From: Kocuria carniphila
GTDB lineage: Bacteria; Actinomycetota; Actinomycetes; Actinomycetales; Micrococcaceae
Length of the DNA stretch: 64,000 bases
Direction of reading: 5' to 3'
Assembly: GCF_004136555.1 (NCBI RefSeq)
Contig: NZ_NOIT01000004.1
Coordinates: 1 to 64,000, forward strand
The translations under genes were made by a program, and so were the position numbers. Shown here in pieces: positions 57,763 to 64,000 of the stretch (the stretch's first letter is position 1; every line of letters starts with the position of its first letter). Under the pieces are notes generated by a model. The model saw only the letters and a list, made by a program, of their open reading frames with translations. It was not told the origin of the DNA and searched no databases.

Positions 57763-59388
57763 GTGGCAGGACAGGCACTTCCCGGCGCAGTGGAACAGCT
57801 TGACGCCATTCGTTCCGGTTATACGTTTGACGCCGCCGCGCTCGAGTTGGGCGCGGCCTTGGACGGGGAGTCGGCGCACGCCGATGCCCCCGTGCGGGTG
57901 CCGCTGTCCACGCTCAACAGGCACGGCTTGGTCGCTGGTGCCACGGGTACCGGCAAGACCAAAACGCTGCAGGCCATGGCCGAACAGCTCTCGGCTCAGG
58001 GAGTTCCCGTGTTCCTCGCGGACATCAAGGGCGACCTGAGCGGTTTGGCCGAACCCGGCGCGGACAACCCCAAGGTCGCCGAGCGTGCAGCTTCCGTGGG
58101 TCAGGAGTGGACTCCCACGGCCAACCCCGTGGAGTTCCTGTCCCTGGGTGGTCAGGGCAAGGGCGTCCCGATTCGTGCCACGGTTACGTCCTTCGGTCCC
58201 ACGCTGCTGTCCAAGGTGCTGGGTCTCAACGCGACCCAGGAATCCTCACTGGGACTGGTCTTCCACTACGCGGATGCGCACGGTTTAGCACTGCTGGACC
58301 TCAAGGATCTGCGCGAAGTCATCATGTTCCTGACCTCGGACGAGGGCAAGGACGAGCTGAAGGCCATTGGTGGGCTGTCCAAGCAAACCGCGGGCGTGAT
58401 TCTGCGCGAGCTGACCACGTTCGCCAATCAGGGTGCGGACGTCTTCTTCGGTGAGCCGGAGTTCGACACCGCGGAGCTGTTGCGCACCGCCCAGGACGGT
58501 CGGGGCATCATCTCGTGCCTGGAACTGGCGGACGTCCAGGACCGGCCGCAGCTGTTCTCCACTTTTCTCATGTGGTTGCTCGCGGATCTGTTCCAGGACT
58601 TGCCCGAGGTCGGTGACGCGGACAAGCCCAAGCTGGTGTTCTTCTTCGATGAGGCACACCTGCTCTTCAACGACGCCTCCAAAGAGTTCTTGGATTCGAT
58701 CGAGCAGACCGTGCGGTTGATTCGTTCCAAGGGTGTGGGCATTTTCTTCGTGACCCAGTCCCCCAAGGACGTTCCGGCCGGTGTGCTGGCTCAGCTGGGC
58801 AACCGAGTGCAGCACGCTCTGCGCGCATTCACCCCGGACGATGCCAAGGCTCTCAAGGCCGCGGCCCGCACCTACCCCAAGGGCTCGTACGACCTGGAAG
58901 AGTTGCTGACCCGGCTCGGCACCGGCGAGGCCGTGGTCACGGTGCTGTCCGAGAACGGTGCACCCACTCCGGTTGCGTGGACCCGCATGCGGGCACCGCA
59001 GTCGTTGATGTCCCCGGCTTCCGCGGCCACGGTGGACGGGGTCATCTCGGCGTCACCGCTCAACGCCAAGTACGCAGAGGCGGTGGATCGCGAGTCCGCC
59101 TATGAGCTGTTGCGGGCCCGCATGGAACCTGCGGTGGAGCAGGCACCGGCTGATCAGACCGGTTCCGAAGGCCGGCCACAAGGCCTGCCCGATGCGCTCC
59201 CCCGTCAGGACGCTCCCCGTGAGGCCCCGAGCGAGTCCCGCGGCTCCGACAAGAACGACGGTGGCTTCCTGGGTTCCGTCATGGACAACCCCGCGGTGCG
59301 CTCCATGATGCGCTCGGCCGGCACGGCACTGGGGCGGGAAATTACCCGCTCCATCTTCGGCACCTCCCGCCGACGACGCCGCCGCTAG
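57763..59388 (+). CDS. HerA-like ATPase (DUF853)
   Basis: 541 residues from a GTG directly after the pspA stop. Walker A is LVAGATGTGKTKTL near residue 60; Walker B is KLVFFFDEAHLLF near 295; the arginine-finger region and a basic C-terminal tail (GREITRSIFGTSRRRRRR) complete it. The family belongs to the HerA/FtsK ATPases and may move DNA or protein. Physical coupling to pspA is notable, as the family is usually stand-alone; its role here is unknown. Confidence 0.9.
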   Translation: MAGQALPGAVEQLDAIRSGYTFDAAALELGAALDGESAHADAPVRVPLSTLNRHGLVAGATGTGKTKTLQAMAEQLSAQGVPVFLADIKGDLSGLAEPGADNPKVAERAASVGQEWTPTANPVEFLSLGGQGKGVPIRATVTSFGPTLLSKVLGLNATQESSLGLVFHYADAHGLALLDLKDLREVIMFLTSDEGKDELKAIGGLSKQTAGVILRELTTFANQGADVFFGEPEFDTAELLRTAQDGRGIISCLELADVQDRPQLFSTFLMWLLADLFQDLPEVGDADKPKLVFFFDEAHLLFNDASKEFLDSIEQTVRLIRSKGVGIFFVTQSPKDVPAGVLAQLGNRVQHALRAFTPDDAKALKAAARTYPKGSYDLEELLTRLGTGEAVVTVLSENGAPTPVAWTRMRAPQSLMSPASAATVDGVISASPLNAKYAEAVDRESAYELLRARMEPAVEQAPADQTGSEGRPQGLPDALPRQDAPREAPSESRGSDKNDGGFLGSVMDNPAVRSMMRSAGTALGREITRSIFGTSRRRRRR

Positions 59389-59403
59389 CGCACCGTCACC
59401 TGC

Positions 59404-59433
59404 AACGGCCCCGCACTTCGGTGCGGGGCCGTT
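59404..59433 (+). terminator. Terminator of the TPM-PspA-HerA unit
   Basis: AACGGCCCCGCAC and GTGCGGGGCCGTT form a 13-bp stem closed by the stable TTCG tetraloop, 15 bases after the stop. The T run is short. Confidence 0.85.
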
Positions 59434-59436
59434 CTC

Positions 59437-59718
59437 ATGCTCCCGTAAAGGCGCTCGAGTGGAGGTGCCCGGGTGACGCGCTCTCGAGGGTGCGTCATGA
59501 CCCTGGTGGTTGCATGCGCCCCCCGTGGCTGCTCGGTTGTGCTCACGCCATGGGTTGCTAGAACCCTCCGATACGGCTGGTGTGCCGGTAGAACCTTTTT
59601 GCAGCGGCGAAAGGGTGCCTGCGACACCTGAGGTGTGATCCAAGGTTCCAACCGCCCCAAGCGCGCAGGAATGAGGTGAGAGTTCCAAGGAGAAACGTGG
59701 ACCGCCATCCCGGGCATG
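59437..59718. other. Intergenic region without a gene
   Basis: This 282-base stretch has no convincing gene. It contains scattered AGAACC and GGTTCC motifs (for example near 59564, 59588 and 59643) and short inverted pairs that could fold. I see no conserved RNA family in it. Confidence 0.5.
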
Positions 59719-59752
59719 GAAAAATCCCCGGCCAGCTGTACTGACCGGGGAT
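59719..59752 (-). terminator. Terminator of the initiator tRNA
   Basis: On the minus strand ATCCCCGG and CCGGGGAT form an 8-bp stem with a 13-base loop, followed by TTTTT. It lies 11 bases past the tRNA 3' end. Confidence 0.85.
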
Positions 59753-59762
59753 CTCTATCGAG

Positions 59763-59836
59763 TTGCGGGGGCAAGATTTGAACTTGCGACCTCTGGGTTA
59801 TGAGCCCAGCGAGCTACCGAACTGCTCCACCCCGCG
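59763..59836 (-). tRNA. Initiator tRNA-Met (CAT)
   Basis: 74 bases. The acceptor begins CGCGGGG, giving a C1-A72 mismatch, and the anticodon stem has three G-C pairs (GGGCTCATAACCC); both are marks of the initiator tRNA. The T arm GTTCAAATC is present. CCA is not encoded. It has its own promoter and terminator, so it is a single-gene unit. Confidence 0.95.
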
Positions 59837-59848
59837 GCGATGAATAAA

Positions 59849-59877
59849 ACTATACGTGCCTCGTCCACCCCGTGCAA
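59849..59877 (-). promoter_or_regulatory. Promoter of the initiator tRNA gene
   Basis: TTGCAC (59877-59872) is separated by 17 bases from TATAGT (59854-59849). The start would fall about six bases before the tRNA 5' end. This is the best consensus promoter in the window. Confidence 0.8.
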
Positions 59878-59984
59878 ATCGACGGTGTCCACGGGGTGAA
59901 CGCGGGGTTCCGCCCTCGCCTGACTATCGAAGTCCCGCACCGACACGAGTATCGGCCCAGGTGAAGCCGGGTTCCGGCAATAAC

Positions 59985-60018
59985 CGAGGGCGGCCAACCG
60001 TGTGGTTAACCGCCCTCG
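59985..60018 (-). terminator. Terminator of the UPF0182 gene
   Basis: CGAGGGCGG and CCGCCCTCG form the outer stem and GGTTAACC pairs with GGCCAACC inside. It lies about 35 bases past the stop; a short GGTTATT follows. Confidence 0.75.
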
Positions 60019-60052
60019 ATCGTTGCGGAGTCAGGTGCTCACGTGAGCGAGA

Positions 60053-63052
60053 TTACTCCGTGGCGCCATCCTGCTCCATCGCCTCGTTGAGCGACTGCTG
60101 CAGGCGTTCCTGAGCCTCACCGTATTCGGCCCAGTTGCCATCGCGGCGAGCCTGATCGGCATCCTGCATGGCCTGGTTCGCGTTGTCCAGGGCCTGCTGC
60201 AGAGACGTCGATCGAGGTGCCGGGGCGGGTGCGGAACCCGACGGCGACGGCGACGGGCTGGCGGACGCGCCGTCCTGCTCGTTGCCCGTTGCACCACCCT
60301 CGGCGCCATCGCCCTGGGCCTCGCGGGCCTCGGCTTCGCTCACGCCCGCACCGTTGGCGGTCGTGGCACCGGAGTCGCCGCCGAAGACCTCATCGAGAGC
60401 TTCGTCCAGGGTGGGTGCGAAGCCCACGTTCTCACCGAAACCGACCAGTACACGACGCAGCGTCGGGTAAGCGGCGTCGCCGGAGGACTGCACGTAGACC
60501 GGCTGCACGTAGAGCATGCCGCCACCGGCGGGCAGCGTCAGCAAGTTGCCGTTGATGACCTCCGAGGCACCCTGACGCAGCAGGTTCAGCTCCGTGGACA
60601 CGTCGGTGTCAGAGTTGAACACGTTCTGCGCCTGGCCCGGTCCGGGCACCACGGAGGAACGCGGCAGCTCGAGCAGACGCAGCTTGCCGTAGTCCTCGGA
60701 CTTCACACCGGCTTCACCGGTACCCGCATCCGCGTTGGCCGAGAGGTAGCCGTACATCACGTTTCGAGTGTTACCCGATTCGTTCTGCTGCGGAATGAAC
60801 GAGGTGGTCAACGAGAAGTTGGCCTTGTCCTCGCCCGGCATGCGCATGGACAGGTAGTACGGCGGCTGAGCGACGTCGCGGTTCTGCTGGGTCGGGTCGT
60901 TGGGGACCGACCACACGTCGTCGGACGCGTAGAAGCTGTTCGCCTCGGTCACGTGGTAGCGGTTGAGCAGCTCACGCTGAACCTTGAACATGTCCTCCGG
61001 GTAACGCACGTGGGCCATGAGGTCCGCAGACATCTCCGAGTACGGCTTGATGGTTTCCGGGAACACCTTCTGCCAGGACTTCAGGACGGGGTCCTGATCG
61101 TCCCACGCGTACAGCTCCACGGAACCGTCGTACGCATTCACGGTGGCCTTGACCGAGTTGCGGATGTAGTTCACGCGCTCCGGGGGCAACGTGGCTGCCG
61201 CACCCTGGGCCGTCTGGGTGTCCTGCGTGGCATCCTGCAGCACGGACGGCGTGGAGTAGGGGTACGAGGTAGCAGTGGTGTAGGCATCCACGATCCATAC
61301 GACCTTGTCGTCCACGATTGCGGGATACGGGTTGCCATCCACCGTGAGGTACGGGGCTACCTTCTCCACGCGCTCACGCGGGTTGCGATCGTAGAGGATC
61401 TGGGACTCGGGTCGCACTGCATCCGAAAGCAGCATGTCCGTGGACTGGAACTTGATCGAGTAGGACAAACGGTTGAACCAGTTACCCACGCCGGGGCCGC
61501 CGTTACCGGCGAAGGTGGTCTTGGCGTCGCCGGCGTCGTCGTCGTTGGTCTGGGGACGGTCGAGCTCGAGTGGCGCGTCGTCCTCGGAACCACCCACGAT
61601 CGAGTACTGGGGAGAGTTCTCACCGAAGTAGATGCGCGGTTCGTAGCTGTCCGAGAGCTCACCCGTGGACGGGATGCCGGCCTGCATGAACTCGGGTTTA
61701 CCGTCCGCCTGAACCTGGGAACCGTACGCGGCGACCACACCGTAACCGTGGGTGTAGACCACGGCCTGGTTGTACCAACCGTCGATCTGATCCGGGTTGA
61801 GCTCGCGGGTGGAGATCACGGTGTCCTGAATCTCGCCGTCGATCTCGTAGCGGTCCACGTTGAGCATGTCCGGGAACTGGTAGTACGGGCGGAACTGCTG
61901 CAACTGCGCGAACGCGGAGGACACCACGTTGGGGTCCAGCAGACGGATGTTCGAGGTTGTCTCGGTGTCCTCGCGCAACGCACCCTGCTCGGTCTGGGTG
62001 GTGGCGTCGTAGGGCATGACCTCGGTGTCGTCCAGGCCGTAGGCCTGCCGGGTCATGTTGATGTTGCGCTGGATGTATTCGTTCTCCAGTGCCTGCTCGG
62101 TCGGGGTCACCTGGAAGCGCTGGATGGCCCAGGGGTACAAGCCACCGGCCACAACGGCCACGACCACCAGCATGGCCGCACCGATCAGCGGGAGCTTCCA
62201 GCGACCGATGAAACCGGCCACCACAAAGAGAATGGCCACCAGCAACGCTGCGATGGCCAAGATGCCCTTGGTGGGGATGACTGCTTCCACGTCCGTGTAG
62301 AGCGCACCGGTCCACTTACCCGAATTGGAGGTCAGGGTCGAGTAACGGTCCAGCCAGAAGTTCACGGCCTGCAGCGCCAGGAAGGCTGCAGCAATGGACC
62401 CCAGCTGAACACGAGCGGCACGGGTGGAATCGATACCGCGTTCGTGGAGACGGATACCGCCGTACACGTAGTGCATGAGCAGACCGGCCACACCGGCCAG
62501 CAGCAAAGCGGTCACCAGGAAGCCCAGTGCCAACCGCAGGAAAGGCAGGGTGAACACGTAGAAACTCAGGTCCAGGTTGAACTGGGGATCGGTCTGGCCG
62601 AACGGTTCCTGGTTGAAGAACAGTGCCACGGTCTGCCACTGGGTGGCGATCGTGGAGGCGGCGAAGAGACCGAAGATCAGCGGGACCGCGATCATGACGA
62701 TCTTGCGCACGGGATCCAGCGCCTGCTGGTACTTGCGCATGGTGTCCGTGGTCTGGGCGGCGCCTGTCTTGGGCCGTGACCGGTAGGCCAGCCACAGGCT
62801 CAGGAACATGAGACCGGCCACGATCAGCGCGGAGATGATGAACAAGCTGATCACGGTGATGTTCTGCGTGACGAACACGCGCAGGTATCCCAGCTGGTCG
62901 TACCAGAGGATGTTGGTGTAGACCTGCGTGAAACCCACGAAGGCGGCGATCAGAACGACCACCGCAATCACCGTGGGGATCAGTGCTCCGCGTTTTTGGC
63001 GGCCTCCCGAGGAGGTTCTGGATGGACGTGGGGCAGCAGATCCGGCGGTCAC
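60053..63052 (-). CDS. UPF0182 family membrane protein
   Basis: 999 residues, the usual length. Seven membrane helices fill residues ~25-300, followed by a large extracellular domain ([18 protein letters not shown] onward; later DPLLYTD-free, with [10 protein letters not shown]-like blocks such as [16 protein letters not shown] and [10 protein letters not shown]) and an acidic, Pro/Ala-rich tail. The start is a GTG with AGAGGT upstream. The family is conserved in actinobacteria and cyanobacteria; function is not known. Confidence 0.95.
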   Translation of the reverse strand: MTAGSAAPRPSRTSSGGRQKRGALIPTVIAVVVLIAAFVGFTQVYTNILWYDQLGYLRVFVTQNITVISLFIISALIVAGLMFLSLWLAYRSRPKTGAAQTTDTMRKYQQALDPVRKIVMIAVPLIFGLFAASTIATQWQTVALFFNQEPFGQTDPQFNLDLSFYVFTLPFLRLALGFLVTALLLAGVAGLLMHYVYGGIRLHERGIDSTRAARVQLGSIAAAFLALQAVNFWLDRYSTLTSNSGKWTGALYTDVEAVIPTKGILAIAALLVAILFVVAGFIGRWKLPLIGAAMLVVVAVVAGGLYPWAIQRFQVTPTEQALENEYIQRNINMTRQAYGLDDTEVMPYDATTQTEQGALREDTETTSNIRLLDPNVVSSAFAQLQQFRPYYQFPDMLNVDRYEIDGEIQDTVISTRELNPDQIDGWYNQAVVYTHGYGVVAAYGSQVQADGKPEFMQAGIPSTGELSDSYEPRIYFGENSPQYSIVGGSEDDAPLELDRPQTNDDDAGDAKTTFAGNGGPGVGNWFNRLSYSIKFQSTDMLLSDAVRPESQILYDRNPRERVEKVAPYLTVDGNPYPAIVDDKVVWIVDAYTTATSYPYSTPSVLQDATQDTQTAQGAAATLPPERVNYIRNSVKATVNAYDGSVELYAWDDQDPVLKSWQKVFPETIKPYSEMSADLMAHVRYPEDMFKVQRELLNRYHVTEANSFYASDDVWSVPNDPTQQNRDVAQPPYYLSMRMPGEDKANFSLTTSFIPQQNESGNTRNVMYGYLSANADAGTGEAGVKSEDYGKLRLLELPRSSVVPGPGQAQNVFNSDTDVSTELNLLRQGASEVINGNLLTLPAGGGMLYVQPVYVQSSGDAAYPTLRRVLVGFGENVGFAPTLDEALDEVFGGDSGATTANGAGVSEAEAREAQGDGAEGGATGNEQDGASASPSPSPSGSAPAPAPRSTSLQQALDNANQAMQDADQARRDGNWAEYGEAQERLQQSLNEAMEQDGATE

Positions 63053-63162
63053 TGATTACCTCTGAGCTTCCTGCGCTGATGAAAGTGATCTGTCAATTGT
63101 TAAAGGTCAAGACTATTCTGCGGGGTGGTCTCGGGACGTGCAATTACACTCCCCGGGGGGTG

Positions 63163-64000
63163 TCATCGAGTGCCGCAACTCGGGAGGTTCGAAATGTTGC
63201 CCACGGCCGCTTGTTCCACCGCGTTGACGGCCTCGCCGAGGGTTTCCACCTCGATCACGTCCAGACCGTCCGGGACATACCCCTTGACCTCGTTGCAGTT
63301 GCCGCTGGGTGCCAGGAAGTATCGGGCGCCGGCATCCGCGGAGCCTTCCAGTTTTTGGCGGATTCCCCCGATCGGCCCCACCTCCCCCTGCGGTGTAATG
63401 GTTCCGGTGCCGGCCACGTGCTCGGAGCCGACCATGGATCCCGGGGTCAGTTCTTCGATCACACCGAGTGCGAACATCATGCCGGCACTCGGGCCGCCCA
63501 CCTGCTCGAGTTCGAAATCAACGGTGAATGGGAAGTCGTACTCGGGGGTGAGGTACACACCCAGTTGCCACCGCCCCGTGTCCTCACTGCGGGTGAGGTC
63601 CAAGTGGCGGGTCACCGTCTCGTCACCGCGTTGAAGGGTCAAGTCGATACCTTTGTCCCCCGCCTCGTCCAAGCCGTCCCGCAACTGGTCCAGCTCGGTG
63701 ATGGGCTCCGAGTCCATGGCCAGCAGAGTGTCCCCCGGCTCCAGGACCCCGTCAGCGGGAGTGTCCGGAATGCTCGCGTGCACCTGGAGCGTGGTCTTGT
63801 ACGGCTCGTCCAAGTAGTCCAGGGCGGCCGCAACCGAGTCCTCTTGCGAGGTCTGCATCGCAGCGGCGTTGGAGTCGTCGACTTCCTGACCGGTCAAGGT
63901 GGGGTCGTACACGGCATCCTGCGGCAGCACGGTGTCCGTCGGGTTGAACCACCCCAAGAGCACGTTGACGGCATTCACCTGGCCGGCCGGACCACCCTTG
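63163..64000 (-). CDS. PDZ and Lon-like (S16) protease, YlbL family, partial
   Basis: At least 279 residues; the 5' end lies beyond the window. The PDZ part (residues after IPDTPADGVLEPGDTLLAMDSEPI) leads to the S16 domain with the serine in VGGPSAGMMFALG and the lysine in GPIGGIRQKLEGS, the Lon dyad. The mature protein is probably anchored outside the membrane, as in Rv3194c. It is upstream of UPF0182 on the same strand, the order seen in mycobacteria (Rv3194c, Rv3193c), which supports both calls. Confidence 0.93.
   Translation of the reverse strand, partial: KGGPAGQVNAVNVLLGWFNPTDTVLPQDAVYDPTLTGQEVDDSNAAAMQTSQEDSVAAALDYLDEPYKTTLQVHASIPDTPADGVLEPGDTLLAMDSEPITELDQLRDGLDEAGDKGIDLTLQRGDETVTRHLDLTRSEDTGRWQLGVYLTPEYDFPFTVDFELEQVGGPSAGMMFALGVIEELTPGSMVGSEHVAGTGTITPQGEVGPIGGIRQKLEGSADAGARYFLAPSGNCNEVKGYVPDGLDVIEVETLGEAVNAVEQAAVGNISNLPSCGTR

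Noticed and set aside
60953-62779. 608-codon open frame on the plus strand
   Set aside because: It is antisense to the UPF0182 gene and shows only the composition expected of a shadow frame (rich in Val, Gly, His, Arg).

Overview
The window looks like a chromosomal segment of a moderately GC-rich actinobacterium, most likely family Micrococcaceae or a close relative in Micrococcales. The evidence is the gene content: the mtrA-mtrB-lpqB-comF-hpf-secA block, whiB next to a pdtaS-type kinase, galactan genes (glf, glfT2-like, wzm/wzt), a TadA/B/C pilus locus with a DUF4244-like pilin, UPF0182, and a tmRNA whose tag reads AESKRTDFALAA. Genus cannot be decided from the sequence alone.

Layout. 1-8.8 kb: an accessory three-gene module of two unrecognised proteins and a large RHS/YD-repeat protein that is split by a one-base frameshift and ends in an unassigned, toxin-like domain. 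It abuts the 3' end of ssrA. 8.9-12.3 kb: ssrA, smpB and prfB (no ftsEX between them), then glgC on the other strand. 12.4-17.1 kb: a tad pilus operon. 17.3-27.7 kb: cell-envelope genes (DoxX, DUF2304, glycosyltransferases, a DUF6541-like membrane protein, the Wzt/Wzm exporter, GlfT2-like and Glf). 27.9-39.5 kb: a large FtsK/EssC-like ATPase, a WhiB factor, PdtaS, a CpaE-like and an SAF-domain protein, a BldC-like regulator, a LysM protein and an Rv3235-like protein. 39.6-48.5 kb: the conserved secA to mtrA block. 48.6-53.2 kb: a MetE-like protein, chorismate mutase, mnmA, cysteine desulfurase and trmL. 53.2-64 kb: an HtrA protease, a TPM-PspA-HerA cluster, initiator tRNA-Met with a clear promoter and terminator, UPF0182, and a PDZ/Lon-like protease cut by the window edge.

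How the genes work together. SmpB, tmRNA and RF2 serve translation termination and ribosome rescue. Glf makes UDP-galactofuranose, the GlfT2-like enzyme polymerises it, and Wzm/Wzt probably export the lipid-linked polymer. MtrAB-LpqB senses the envelope, next to secretion (SecA) and ribosome hibernation (HPF). Cysteine desulfurase supplies sulfur for MnmA-dependent tRNA 2-thiolation, and TrmL also modifies the tRNA wobble base. TPM, PspA, HtrA and the Lon-like protease point to envelope-stress handling.

The best candidate for something undescribed is the Rhs module at 195-8804: two unknown companion genes, an unassigned C-terminal domain, no adjacent immunity gene, and a frameshift that may be real or a sequencing error.
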